Shown here: positions 24,378-33,197 of the stretch, in pieces
Layout of the letters: every line of letters starts with the position of its first letter
Position numbering within the stretch: the first letter of the stretch is position 1
Assembly (NCBI RefSeq): GCF_029846715.1
Contig: NZ_JARVWW010000013.1
Span: forward strand, 1 to 64,000
Direction: 5' to 3'
Source: Bradyrhizobium nivariense
Lineage (GTDB): Bacteria; Pseudomonadota; Alphaproteobacteria; Rhizobiales; Xanthobacteraceae
Length of the DNA: 64,000 bases
Notes under the pieces: model-generated
Told to the model about the DNA's origin: nothing
What the model saw: only the letters and a program-made list of their open reading frames with translations
Databases searched by the model: none
Translations under genes and position numbers: made by a program

Positions 24378-24956
24378 TCACTGTCCATTCGCGAGCGTCA
24401 GCGCAGCCTCCACCGCGTTCTCCAGAATCTCCTCCGACAATAGCCGGTCGTTGACGGCGCGCGACAATTGCAGCGCGCCGACCATGGTCGCGTAGACCGA
24501 AATCGCGCGTCGCCGACGCTCCGTAGCTGGGCCATCCGGCATCTGCGCTGCCATCAGCGCGATGATATCGGACGTCTTTCCGGTGAAGGCATCGCGCGTC
24601 GCCTTCGGATGCCGCGCGATCTCGGAAACCAGTGCTGCGGTCGGGCAGCCGGTCGCCGCGTGGTCGCGATGGCGCGGGGAGAGATAGTCGCGGATCGTGG
24701 TCTCGATCGCGACGCCGTTTGCGAGATTGTCCTTGTGCCTCTGCTCGCGCCGCTCCAGCGCCTCACACAGCACCGCGCGCACCAGATCCTCCTTGGAGGC
24801 GAAATGCGTGTAGAAGGCGCCGTTGGTCAGGCCGGCCTGCGCCATGATGCCGGCGAGGCCGACCGCGGCGATGCCGCTCTCACGGAACTGCGACGAGGCG
24901 ACGTCGATGATGTGCCGCCGCGTCGTGTCCCTGTGTCCCTTGTCGTAGCGCGCCAA
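24378..24956 (-). CDS. TetR family transcriptional regulator
   Basis: A 192-residue repressor. Residues ~10-60 are the TetR helix-turn-helix (RHIIDVASSQFRESGIAAVG, then LAGIMAQAGLTNGAFYTHFA and SKEDLVRAVL). The C-terminal ligand domain includes the GCPTAALVSEIARHP stretch typical of the NemR/AcrR-like group. I choose TTG 24956 as start because GAGGAGG is located five bases upstream; a longer frame from TTG 24995 lacks such a site. It is divergent from the MATE exporter, with a tandem palindromic operator between them, so it probably represses the exporter and itself. Confidence 0.9.
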   Translation of the reverse strand: MARYDKGHRDTTRRHIIDVASSQFRESGIAAVGLAGIMAQAGLTNGAFYTHFASKEDLVRAVLCEALERREQRHKDNLANGVAIETTIRDYLSPRHRDHAATGCPTAALVSEIARHPKATRDAFTGKTSDIIALMAAQMPDGPATERRRRAISVYATMVGALQLSRAVNDRLLSEEILENAVEAALTLANGQ

Positions 24957-25017
24957 TCCCGCCTCCTCGCGACCCGGCTTTCGCCCTGGCCACAAAATCG
25001 TGAGGCAGGGTCTATTG

Positions 25018-25051
25018 CATTACGACCATAATAATACATTATGATCATAAT
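25018..25051. promoter_or_regulatory. Tandem palindromic operator (TetR/MATE intergenic)
   Basis: ATTATGATCATAAT (25038-25051) is a perfect 14-bp palindrome. CATTACGACCATAAT (25018-25032) matches CATTATGATCATAAT (25037-25051) at 13 of 15 bases with a 19-bp offset. The sites lie in an AT-rich patch between the TetR and MATE genes, as expected for two TetR dimers bound on neighbouring faces. Confidence 0.7.
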
Positions 25052-25103
25052 ACAATGGGCGGCCGATCGGCGGTGGCCCCTTCGGGACCCCAGGATTGAA
25101 CCC

Positions 25104-26549
25104 ATGTCAGTCGAGGATGCCGCCGCGCCGGCCTTGTCCGCCACGCAGATCACGGCTCACACCGCCGCTCCCCTTCGCCAGGCGGCGGCATCAACACCAA
25201 GCGCGGCCAAGCAGAGGCGCGCGGCGCTGCTGACGGCGCCGATCCTGCCGACGCTGCTTAGGCTCGCGCTGCCGACCGTGACCGTCCTGGTGGCACAGAC
25301 CGCGGTCAACATCGCGGAGGCTTATTATGTCGGCTTCCTCGGCACCGATGCGCTCGCCGGCGCGGCGCTGGTGTTCCCGATCTTCATGCTGATGACCATG
25401 ATGTCGAATGGCGGGTTCGGCAGCGGCGTTGCCTCCTCGGTTGCGCGCGCGGTCGGTGCCGGCCGCCGCGACGATGCCGAGGCGGCGTTGTTTCACGCGG
25501 TGGTGCTCGCGATCGTTGCCGGCGGCGTGTTTACGCTTGGCGTCATCGTCGGCGGGCCGCATCTGTATCGCGCCCTCGGCGGCGCGGGCGGTGCGCTCGC
25601 AGCTGCGACCACCTATTCCAACTACCTTTTCGCCGGCGCCATCCCGGTGTGGATCGTCAATCTCCAGGCCGCGGCGCTACGCGGCGCGGGCAATGTCAAG
25701 GTGCCCGCACTGATGACCCTGGTCGGCGCGATCGTGACCATTCCGGTCTCGCCGGCGCTGATCTTCGGCCTGGGACCGATCCCGCGGCTGGGCATCGGCG
25801 GCGCGGGCATCGCCTTCGGCCTCTATTACGGCGCGGCGATGCTGTTCCTGCTGCGCTACATGTCGTCGGGCGTGTCCGGTCTGCGGCTGCACATGGTGCC
25901 CTTGCGTGCAAAAATCTTCGGCGACATGCTGAAGGTCGGCATCCCCACCGCCTTCAACGCGGTGCTGACCAATCTCACCGTCATCCTCGTCACCGGCGCG
26001 GTCGGCCTGTTCGGCACCTCTGCGCTTGCCGGCTACGGCATCGCCTCGCGGCTCGACTACATCATGATCCCGCTGCTATTCGGCATCAGCACGGCGACGC
26101 TGACCATGGTCGGCGTCAACATGGGCGCGGGGCAGACGGCGCGGGCACGGAAAATCGGCTGGATCAGCGGTATCGTCGGCATGATCATGACCGGAGCGAT
26201 CGGCCTTTTGGTGGCGATCTTCCCGACGTCGTGGCTGAACCTGTTCAGCCACGATCCCGAGGTGGTGAACGAAGGCATGACTTACCTGCGCATCGTCGCT
26301 CCCGCTTATGCCGCGCTTGGCTTCGGCTTCGTCACGTCCTTTGCCGCTCAAGGCACCGGCCGCGCCATGGGACCACTGGCTTCGTCGGTCGTGCGCATCC
26401 TGATCGCAGCCGGCGGTGGCTGGATCGCGGTGGTGAGCTTTGGCGCGGGCATGGCGGGCCTCGCCACCATGGTCGCGGTGGCGATGGTCGCCTACGCCGC
26501 GATCTGCGTCCTGATCATGCTGTCGCCGGCAACGTGGCGCTCGGAGTAA
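25104..26549 (+). CDS. MATE family efflux transporter
   Basis: A 481-residue inner-membrane exporter with 12 predicted helices. The first ~45 residues are a soluble Ala-rich extension. MATE features include TLLRLALPTVTVLVAQTAVN, then IAEAYYVGFLGTDALAGAAL, the FGSGVASSVARAVGAGRRDD motif and its second-half counterpart TLTMVGVNMGAGQTARARKI. The family expels drugs or metabolites using a sodium or proton gradient. I start at ATG 25104; an in-frame ATG at 25041 lies within the operator and is unlikely. Regulation by the divergent TetR protein is inferred from layout. Confidence 0.92.
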   Translation: MSVEDAAAPALSATQITAHTAAPLRQAAASTPSAAKQRRAALLTAPILPTLLRLALPTVTVLVAQTAVNIAEAYYVGFLGTDALAGAALVFPIFMLMTMMSNGGFGSGVASSVARAVGAGRRDDAEAALFHAVVLAIVAGGVFTLGVIVGGPHLYRALGGAGGALAAATTYSNYLFAGAIPVWIVNLQAAALRGAGNVKVPALMTLVGAIVTIPVSPALIFGLGPIPRLGIGGAGIAFGLYYGAAMLFLLRYMSSGVSGLRLHMVPLRAKIFGDMLKVGIPTAFNAVLTNLTVILVTGAVGLFGTSALAGYGIASRLDYIMIPLLFGISTATLTMVGVNMGAGQTARARKIGWISGIVGMIMTGAIGLLVAIFPTSWLNLFSHDPEVVNEGMTYLRIVAPAYAALGFGFVTSFAAQGTGRAMGPLASSVVRILIAAGGGWIAVVSFGAGMAGLATMVAVAMVAYAAICVLIMLSPATWRSE

Positions 26550-26804
26550 ATTGGCGCTCAGAGTAAACAGGCTCACTGGAGGCCGGCACGCCGACCGCCA
26601 GCGCCGACAGCAGCAGCAAGTGGCTCAGCGGGCCGCTTCGCCGTGATGCGCCTCACGCTTGCGCAGGTGGATTCGTCCCCCACATGAGGTCGAACGGAGA
26701 AGCGTCGTCCGCGTCAGCTGGCCAATATGGATTTCCATTTCATTGATTTCGCCCGGCGGAGAAGCGAATACGGTTCCAATCATTGCCGCGTTATGGAGAC
26801 CAAG

Positions 26805-27587
26805 ATGTCGTTTCGTTCCAGCCTGATCCTCGCGACCGCGCTCGCCGCCTGGTCGGCCGCCGCTTCAGGTGAGACCATCAAGATCGGCGTGACGCCGGGG
26901 CCGCACGCCCAGATCTTCGAGGCCGTGAAGCCGATCGCCGCCAAGCAGGGTCTCGACATCCAGCTCATCGAGTTCTCCGACTACGTCGTGCCCAACGCCG
27001 CGCTCGATGCCGGCGAGATCCAGGCCAATTCGTTCCAGAACCAGCCTTACCTGGACAACCAGAAGGCCGACCGCGGCTACAAGATCGAGGCCGTCGGCCT
27101 GACCGTGAACTTTCCGATCGGCGTCTATTCGAAGAGATACAAGTCCTTCTCCAGCATCCCCGAGGGCGGCAAGGTCTCGATCCCGAACGATCCGACCAAT
27201 GGCGGCCGCGTGCTGCTGCTCCTGCGCGACAAGGGCGTGATCAAGCTGAAGGACGGCACGGGCTTCAAGCCGACGGTGCTTGATATCACCGAGAATCCCA
27301 AGAAGCTGAAGTTCATCGAGGTCGACGCGGCGCAGGCGCCGCGCGCGCTCGACGATGTCGACGCCGCCGCGATCAACACCAATTATGCAACCCAGGCGGG
27401 CCTCGATCCCGTCCACGATCCGATCCTGCGCGAGGACCCGAAGGGTCCCTACGTCAACCTGATCGCCATCCGCACGGCCGACAAGGACAAGCCCTGGGTC
27501 AAGATCCTCGTGGACAGCTACCACACGGCGGAGGTCAAGGAATTCGTCCTGACCAAGTTCAAGGGCGCGGTGCTGCCGAGCTGGTAG
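26805..27587 (+). CDS. MetQ/NlpA family ABC transporter substrate-binding protein
   Basis: A 260-residue periplasmic binding protein. A signal peptide (MSFRSSLILATALAAWSAAA) without lipobox Cys means a soluble receptor, not the lipoprotein typical of MetQ. Family motifs are KIGVTPGPHAQIFEAVKPIA, LIEFSDYVVPNAALDAGEI, NSFQNQPYLDNQKADRG and ALDDVDAAAINTNYATQAGL. Members bind methionine or other sulfur or organic compounds. ATG 26805 is preferred because GGAG is six bases upstream; ATG 26793 is possible. No cognate MetN or MetI genes are adjacent. The luciferase-like monooxygenase gene follows after 130 bp, in line with uptake of its substrate. Confidence 0.88.
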   Translation: MSFRSSLILATALAAWSAAASGETIKIGVTPGPHAQIFEAVKPIAAKQGLDIQLIEFSDYVVPNAALDAGEIQANSFQNQPYLDNQKADRGYKIEAVGLTVNFPIGVYSKRYKSFSSIPEGGKVSIPNDPTNGGRVLLLLRDKGVIKLKDGTGFKPTVLDITENPKKLKFIEVDAAQAPRALDDVDAAAINTNYATQAGLDPVHDPILREDPKGPYVNLIAIRTADKDKPWVKILVDSYHTAEVKEFVLTKFKGAVLPSW

Positions 27588-27717
27588 GCAGTCTGCCCAG
27601 ACAGACTCCAGTGGCGGGGCGAAATACAGGCGACGTGGCAGCCTTGCGCAATGCCCGCTTGTCTGGAGCTGCGGCAACCGACATCATCGGGGCCCATCCT
27701 CGCCCGACAGGGGTCGT

Positions 27718-28752
27718 ATGAAACGCTTAGCAAACCTGAAACGCCTGGGATTTTTCACGCGGCTTCTCGACGAGGCCCCGCCGGCCGAGCGATACCGCTT
27801 CGCGGCCGAGCAGATCGTGCGCGCCGAGAAGGCGGGCCTCGATTCCGCGTGGATCGCGCAGCACCATTTCCACGAGCGCGAGGGCGGCCTGCCGTCGCCC
27901 TTTACCTTCCTCGGCTACGTCGCCGCGCAGACCTCGCGCATCCGTCTCGGCACCGGCATCGTCACGCTGCCGCTCGAGAACGCGGTGAGGGTGGCGGAGG
28001 ACGCCGCGGTGCTCGATCTCATCTGCAACGGCCGCTTCGAGCTTGGCGTCGGCACCGGCGGCAACCCCTCGGCCTTTGCCGCCTTCGGCCTCGACAGCAC
28101 CCAGCGCAACGAGATCTTTGCCCGCAATCTTCGGGTCGTTCGCACCGCGCTGGTGGGCAAGCCGCTTGACGGCGGCGATACGCTCTATCCGCAGCGGCCG
28201 CAATTGGATGGCCGGATCTGGCAGGCGACGTTCTCGGTGGCGGGCGGTGCGCGTGCCGGCAAGGCGGGCGATGGCCTGTTGCTGTCCCGTACCCAGCCCC
28301 GAACCAAGGAAACGCCGAAGGCAACGCTGGCCGAGATTCAGAATCCGGTCATCGATGCCTATCTCGAAGCGCTGCCGCCGGGACGCGAGCCCCGCATCAT
28401 GGCCTCGCGCACCGTCTTCGTCGCCGACGACCGGACTGAGGCGATGCGCCTTGCCGATATCGGGCTGCGGCGCGCGCTGCCGCAATTCCTCAAGGGCGGT
28501 CACGCCAAGCCGGGCGAGACGCTGGAGGAGATGATCGCGGCGTTCGACACCCATGTCGGCGCGGCCGACGACGTCATCGCCTCGCTGCGCACCGACGCCA
28601 CGCTGGAGCGGGTGACCGATCTCGTTTTCCAGGCGCATTCGGTCGATGCGCCGCACTCTCATATCCTGCGTTCGATCGAGCTGGTCGCGCAGAAGGTCGC
28701 GCCGGCGCTGGGCTGGACACGGACGGCGCCCGATGTGGCGCTGGCGGGTTAG
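27718..28752 (+). CDS. FMN-dependent luciferase-like monooxygenase
   Basis: A 344-residue LLM-class flavin-dependent oxidoreductase with the bacterial luciferase TIM-barrel fold. Visible landmarks are LDSAWIAQHHFHEREGGLPS (the conserved H-H-F active-site segment), IRLGTGIVTLPLENAVRVAE, and LICNGRFELGVGTGGNPSAF (flavin phosphate loop). It needs reduced FMN from a separate reductase and oxygen. Together with the next two AhpD-fold genes it matches the conserved set described in TIGRFAMs around the KPN_01858-type monooxygenase and Avi_7169/Avi_7170 families. The substrate is unknown. Starts at ATG 27718. Confidence 0.88.
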   Translation: MKRLANLKRLGFFTRLLDEAPPAERYRFAAEQIVRAEKAGLDSAWIAQHHFHEREGGLPSPFTFLGYVAAQTSRIRLGTGIVTLPLENAVRVAEDAAVLDLICNGRFELGVGTGGNPSAFAAFGLDSTQRNEIFARNLRVVRTALVGKPLDGGDTLYPQRPQLDGRIWQATFSVAGGARAGKAGDGLLLSRTQPRTKETPKATLAEIQNPVIDAYLEALPPGREPRIMASRTVFVADDRTEAMRLADIGLRRALPQFLKGGHAKPGETLEEMIAAFDTHVGAADDVIASLRTDATLERVTDLVFQAHSVDAPHSHILRSIELVAQKVAPALGWTRTAPDVALAG

Positions 28753-28796
28753 TCGGAATGAACGGAATCGCGCTGAACGAGGCTGCAAGAGGCTAA

Positions 28797-29423
28797 ATGA
28801 TGGGTACGAAGGATATCATCGACATGCTCGCCGGGATCGAACCGGGCTCGGCCCTCGACGCCATTCGCGCGCGTCGCCTGCAGGCACGCGACAACGCGCA
28901 GAAGAGCTATCTCTCGCTGTTCGAGCCGATCGACGCCGGCGATTTCTCGCTGGTGGAGCGCGCGGCGGTCGCACTCTTCGTGATCGGTCTTCACCGCGAG
29001 CCCACAATGGCCGGATTCTATCGGGCGAAGCTCGCTTCGACCGCCGACGGAGCGCGCCTGGTCGAAGCAGTCGATGTTGAAATCGCACGGGGCGAGACCT
29101 CAGGCCCCTACGGTGCCTTTCCCGCCGGTCCCCTGTCGGTGGAGAACAAGGCCGGCCTGATCTATCGCGTCAGCGCGGAACGCAAGCCTGATCTCGGCGC
29201 CCGGCTCGTTGCGGCGCTTGAACATGCGCATCTGCTGGTGTTCCGCCCGCGCGATGCCGCGTCAGCCGACATGAAGGCGCTGCTGGCCGCCGGCTGGTCG
29301 AACACCGGCGTCGTCACGTTCTCTCAGCTCGTCGCGTTCCTGTCGTTCCAGGTGCGCACCGTCACCGGACTGCGCGTCCTCGGTGCCTCGCTCGGGCGCG
29401 CGAACGCCGCGGCCGGCGCGTAA
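28797..29423 (+). CDS. CMD domain protein, Avi_7170-like
   Basis: A 208-residue protein of the carboxymuconolactone decarboxylase (CMD)/AhpD-fold superfamily. The helical core is seen in FSLVERAAVALFVIGLHREP and ALLAAGWSNTGVVTFSQLVA, then FLSFQVRTVTGLRVLGA. It contains no cysteine at all, so it cannot be a thiol peroxidase by itself. The following gene encodes a CMD protein with the CxxC site, so the two may form a mixed complex or do separate jobs. It begins 44 bp after the monooxygenase and ends 12 bp before the next gene. Confidence 0.82.
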   Translation: MMGTKDIIDMLAGIEPGSALDAIRARRLQARDNAQKSYLSLFEPIDAGDFSLVERAAVALFVIGLHREPTMAGFYRAKLASTADGARLVEAVDVEIARGETSGPYGAFPAGPLSVENKAGLIYRVSAERKPDLGARLVAALEHAHLLVFRPRDAASADMKALLAAGWSNTGVVTFSQLVAFLSFQVRTVTGLRVLGASLGRANAAAGA

Positions 29424-29435
29424 GAAGGCTGCATC

Positions 29436-30020
29436 ATGAGCGCTGCAAACAATGTCAATCCGCCCGTCGTCTTCACCCAGGATGAACTGGGATGGGTGTC
29501 GTGGATCGATCCGCTGCCCGAAGCCGAGCTGACCGAGCGGCATTTCGCCGGCCTGGTCGATCGCTCCCGTTCCAAGTCGGAATATTTCCGCCTGCTGGTG
29601 CGCGATCCCGAAGTGCTGGAAGCCCGCACCAAGACCGACAAGGACATCTTCTACAACATCGCCGACGGCCTGCCGCGCGCCGAGCGCGAGCTCGCGGCGG
29701 CTGCGACCTCGCGCTACAACGGTTGCATTTACTGCGCCTCCGTGCATGCGCGTTTCGCCAGCACCTATTCCAAGCGCCGCGACGATTTGCAGCGCCTGCT
29801 CGACGAAGGCGTTGGCGCCGATCTCGGCGAGCGCTGGAATGCGGTCGTCAAGGCCTCGGTGGCACTCGCCGCGACGCCGATCGCGTTCGGTCAGGACAAT
29901 ATCGATGAGCTGCGCCGCGCCGGCCTCGACGATGCGGAGATCGTCGACGTCATCAACGGCGCGTCGTTCTTCAACTGGGCGAACCGGCTGATGCTGTCGC
30001 TCGGCGAGCCCTCGAAATAG
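29436..30020 (+). CDS. Alkylhydroperoxidase (AhpD-fold) domain protein, Avi_7169-like
   Basis: A 194-residue CMD-fold protein with the AhpD redox site CIYCASVH (Cys-x-x-Cys-x-x-x-His, around residue 91), preceded by ELAAAATSRYNG. The C-terminal helices NGASFFNWANRLMLSLGE are typical of this subfamily. AhpD-like sites reduce peroxides or transfer electrons via thiols; beside an oxygen-using flavoenzyme it may remove a peroxide by-product. GTAAGAAGG precedes ATG 29436. Together with the two preceding genes it forms a compact operon, 48 bp before the start of the receptor transcript region. Confidence 0.85.
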   Translation: MSAANNVNPPVVFTQDELGWVSWIDPLPEAELTERHFAGLVDRSRSKSEYFRLLVRDPEVLEARTKTDKDIFYNIADGLPRAERELAAAATSRYNGCIYCASVHARFASTYSKRRDDLQRLLDEGVGADLGERWNAVVKASVALAATPIAFGQDNIDELRRAGLDDAEIVDVINGASFFNWANRLMLSLGEPSK

Positions 30021-30079
30021 GCAATCTCACCGGCATAGAAATTGCTGGTTGTTTCAACACTGAGTGGATGGAGCCGTGC

Positions 30080-31237
30080 ATGAGCAACATCGATCGTCGT
30101 ACCCTGGTCAAGGGCTCGCTTGCCGCCATGATGGCGGGAGCAGCCTTCTCGCGCGCCGCCTTCGCGCAATCGTCCGAACCGATCCTGCTCGGCGTCAGCG
30201 GTCCGCTGACCGGGCCGAACGCGCAATATGGCACGCAGTGGAAGCAGGGCTTTGATCTCGCGCTCGACGAGATCCAGGCAGCCGGCGGCATCAATGGCCG
30301 CAAGCTCGCCTATAGTTTCGAAGACAGCCAGAGCGACCCGCGCCAGTCGGTGGCGATCGCCCAGAAGTTCGTCTCCGATCCCAGGATCGTCATGGAGCTC
30401 GGCGACTTCTCGAGTCCCGCCTCGATGGCGGCCTCGCCGATCTACCAGCGCGGCGGGCTGGTGCAGTTCGGCTTCACCAACTCGCATCCCGATTTCACCA
30501 AAGGCGGCGACTTCATGTGGAGCACCTCGGTCAGCCAGGCCGACGAGCAGCCGCTGCTGGCGGCCTATGCCGTGAAGCGTCTCGGCCTGAAGAAGCTCGC
30601 GGTGCTGCACCTCAACACCGACTGGGGCCGCACCAGCCGCGACTATTTCGTCAAGGCCGCGAAGGAGCACGGCGCCGAAATCGCCGTCACCGAGGGCTAC
30701 ATCGCGGAGGAGCGCGACTTCCGCTCGACGCTGGTGCGCGTCCGCGACGCCAATCCGGACGGACTGATCCTGATCTCCTATTATTCCGACGGTGCGCTGA
30801 TCGCGCGCCAGGCGCGCCAGGTCGGGCTGAAGCAGGTGATCTGCGCTGCGAGCTCGGTCTACTCGCCGAAGTTTCTGGAGCTCGGCGGCGAGGCGGTCGA
30901 GGACGTCCATGTCGGCACGCGCTACTTCCCGGAAGACCCGCGTCCCGAGGTGCAGAAATTCATCGCGGGCTTCAAGAAGAAATACAACGGGCTGGAGCCC
31001 GACGCGTTCAACGCTTACTCCTACGACGCGATGAACATGGCGGCCGCCGTCGTCAAGATCGGTGGCGCCGACCGCCGTGCCATCCGCGACGCCTTCACGA
31101 AAGTGAAGGACGTCTCGAGCGTGATCTTTGGCAAAGCGACGTTCGACGTCGAGAGCCGCCGCGTCAAGGGCGCCATGAACGCGGAGCTGGTCGTGCGCAA
31201 GGGCCAGTTCGCGCTCTGGGACGGCAAGCCGACCTGA
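30080..31237 (+). CDS. Branched-chain-type ABC transporter substrate-binding protein
   Basis: A 385-residue periplasmic receptor of the LivJ/LivK (Peripla_BP_6) family. The N-terminus has a Tat-like signal (NIDRRTLVKGSLAAMMAGAA, cleavage after AFA). Mature landmarks are PILLGVSGPLTGPNAQYGTQ, IQAAGGINGRKLAYSFEDSQ and SDPRQSVAIAQKFV. ATG 30080 is selected over ATG 30068 because GGAG is located just before it. A palindromic repeat (31253-31335) separates it from the permease and ATPase genes of the same transporter. The family takes up amino acids, amides, aromatic acids and other small compounds; here it probably feeds the monooxygenase pathway. Confidence 0.9.
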   Translation: MSNIDRRTLVKGSLAAMMAGAAFSRAAFAQSSEPILLGVSGPLTGPNAQYGTQWKQGFDLALDEIQAAGGINGRKLAYSFEDSQSDPRQSVAIAQKFVSDPRIVMELGDFSSPASMAASPIYQRGGLVQFGFTNSHPDFTKGGDFMWSTSVSQADEQPLLAAYAVKRLGLKKLAVLHLNTDWGRTSRDYFVKAAKEHGAEIAVTEGYIAEERDFRSTLVRVRDANPDGLILISYYSDGALIARQARQVGLKQVICAASSVYSPKFLELGGEAVEDVHVGTRYFPEDPRPEVQKFIAGFKKKYNGLEPDAFNAYSYDAMNMAAAVVKIGGADRRAIRDAFTKVKDVSSVIFGKATFDVESRRVKGAMNAELVVRKGQFALWDGKPT

Positions 31238-31252
31238 CATGATGGCCGGGAC

Positions 31253-31335
31253 AAAGCATGATCCGGAAAAGTGCGATGCGGTTTTCCGAAAAAATCATGC
31301 GTAAAACAAACTAGAGCGCGATCTCATCGCGCTTT
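31253..31335 (-). repeat. Palindromic intergenic repeat, copy 3 (inverted, short)
   Basis: Matches the element at 13155-13256 in reverse orientation, but the middle is about 20 bp shorter. It sits inside a transporter operon between receptor and permease, where it may lower expression of downstream genes or protect the receptor mRNA end. Confidence 0.85.
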
Positions 31336-31373
31336 ATCGCTCCGGCCTTTTCTCTCTTCATTAGGAAAACTGC

Positions 31374-33197
31374 GTGTCTTCCTGGCTCGACTACACGATC
31401 AACGGGCTGATCGTCGGTAATGTCTACGCCCTCGTTGCGGTCGGGCTCGCGTTGATCTTCGGCGTCAGCCGGCTGATCAACTTTGCCCAGGGCTCGATCT
31501 ATCTCGTCGGCGCCTATATCGGCTGGGTCGCGGTGGTGCAGCTGCATACGCCGCTGCCGCTCACCATCATCGTGGTCGCGGTGGCGGCGGCGCTGGTCGG
31601 CTTGATCATCGAACGGTTCGGCCTGCGCCCGCTGCAGAACTCGGTGCGGATCGCGCCGCTGCTCGCGACGATCGGCATCAGCTTCGTGCTCGATCAGCTC
31701 GTGATGCTGACTTTCTCGGCTAATCCCCGCGCGCTGCCGAGCCAGTTGCCGGATGTTCGCTTCCAGGTCGGCGGCGGCACGATCGGCCCGCTCGATCTGC
31801 TCATCGCCGGTGTCGGTCTCACCAGCGCGCTGCTGCTGTTCGTGTTCCTGCGCTACAGCAAGCTCGGCTGGGCGGTGCGTGCCACCGCGCAGGACCGCGA
31901 CGCCGCGATGCAGATGGGCGTCGACGTCAACCGCGTCAATCAGGCGGTGTTCGGCATTGCGGCTGCGCTCGGCGGCGTCTCCGGCCTGCTGGTCGGCATG
32001 TACTACAACCAGATCGACACCGCGATGAGCCTGCAGGCGACGCTCAAGGGCGTCGTCGCCGAAGTGGTCGGCGGCGCCGGCAATGTGCCGGGTGCGGTGA
32101 TCGGCAGCCTGCTGCTCGGACTGGTCGAGAGCTACGGCGTCGCCGTGTTCGGTACCAGCTACCGCAATCTGTTCGCGTTCCTGCTGCTGGTCGTGGTGCT
32201 CGTGCTGCGCCCGAACGGGCTGTTCGCCAGCGCACGGCAGGCGCCGCCCGAGCCGCTCACCGGCACTTTCATTGCGCCGAGCCGGCCCGTGCGCATCCCG
32301 CGCTGGGCGCTGCTGGTCGCTACCGGCATCTTCGCGGTCCTGCCGCTGTTCCCGGTGTCCCTCTACGTGCTCCAGACCCTGATCAACGCCTGGCTGCTCG
32401 GCATGCTCGCGCTCAGCCTCACCCTGGTTGCAGGCACGATCGGCCAGGTCTCGCTGGGGCACGCCGCGCTGCTCGCGATCGGTGCCTACACCTCCGCGCT
32501 GCTGTCGCTGACCTTCTCCGTCCCGGTTGGCCTGGCCATCATCGGCGGCGGCCTGATGAGCGCCGCGCTCGGCACCGCCCTGATCTCGCCGTCGTTCCGG
32601 CTGCGCGGGCACTATGTCTCGATCGCGACGCTTGCGATCGGCGAGATCGTCTCATTGGTTATCTTGAACTGGGAAAGTGTCACGCGCGGCCCGATCGGCA
32701 TCTCCGGCATCCCGCCGCTGTCGCTGTTTGGCTATGAGCTGATCAGCCCGATTTCGATCTATGGCTTCAGCTTCATCGTGATGGTCGTGCTGGCGCTGCT
32801 GCAGGGACGCCTGCTCGGCTCGCATCTCGGCCGCAGTTTTCGCGCCATCCGCGACGACGACATCGCCGCGCGCGCCTATGGGCTCAGCCTCAACCGCTAC
32901 AAATCGCTGGCCTTCATCTTCGGCGGCTTCGCCGCCGGCGTCAGCGGCGGCATCGCCGCGCATCTCTATTCCTACATCAACCACGAGACCTTCAACACGC
33001 AGCAATCCATTTTGGCGCTGACCGTGGTGATCCTCGGCGGGCTCGGCAATGTCGTCGGCGCCATCGTCGGTGCGGTGGCGCTGGTCGGGCTGCCCGAACT
33101 GTTCCGGATCGCGGCGGAGTATCGCATCCTGATCTACGGCATCGTGCTGCTGCTGCTCGTGCGGTTCAGGCCGCAGGGCCTGTTGGGGACGATGTGA
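31374..33197 (+). CDS. Fused branched-chain-type ABC permease (LivH-LivM)
   Basis: A 607-residue inner-membrane protein joining two permeases in one chain. Residues ~1-290 are LivH-like (NGLIVGNVYALVAVGLALIF, then GVSRLINFAQGSIYLVGAYI, and the ATPase-contacting region ATAQDRDAAMQMGVDVNRVN). Residues ~310-607 are LivM-like (LSLTLVAGTIGQVSLGHAAL, and FRAIRDDDIAARAYGLSLNR as second contact loop). About 16 transmembrane helices are expected. Fusion of LivH and LivM is known but less common than separate genes, and fixes the 1:1 ratio. The GTG start at 31374 is preceded by TTAGGAAAAC. The stop overlaps the next gene (TGATG). Confidence 0.9.
   Translation: MSSWLDYTINGLIVGNVYALVAVGLALIFGVSRLINFAQGSIYLVGAYIGWVAVVQLHTPLPLTIIVVAVAAALVGLIIERFGLRPLQNSVRIAPLLATIGISFVLDQLVMLTFSANPRALPSQLPDVRFQVGGGTIGPLDLLIAGVGLTSALLLFVFLRYSKLGWAVRATAQDRDAAMQMGVDVNRVNQAVFGIAAALGGVSGLLVGMYYNQIDTAMSLQATLKGVVAEVVGGAGNVPGAVIGSLLLGLVESYGVAVFGTSYRNLFAFLLLVVVLVLRPNGLFASARQAPPEPLTGTFIAPSRPVRIPRWALLVATGIFAVLPLFPVSLYVLQTLINAWLLGMLALSLTLVAGTIGQVSLGHAALLAIGAYTSALLSLTFSVPVGLAIIGGGLMSAALGTALISPSFRLRGHYVSIATLAIGEIVSLVILNWESVTRGPIGISGIPPLSLFGYELISPISIYGFSFIVMVVLALLQGRLLGSHLGRSFRAIRDDDIAARAYGLSLNRYKSLAFIFGGFAAGVSGGIAAHLYSYINHETFNTQQSILALTVVILGGLGNVVGAIVGAVALVGLPELFRIAAEYRILIYGIVLLLLVRFRPQGLLGTM

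Noticed and set aside
25041..25103. Earlier in-frame ATG for the MATE gene
   Set aside because: It lies inside the operator palindrome, where the promoter should be; ATG 25104 is the first plausible start after it.
31311..32612. Long minus-strand frame opposite the fused permease gene
   Set aside because: The plus strand has intact LivH and LivM motifs; the antisense product is Gln/Arg/His-rich, as typical for the shadow of membrane-protein genes.
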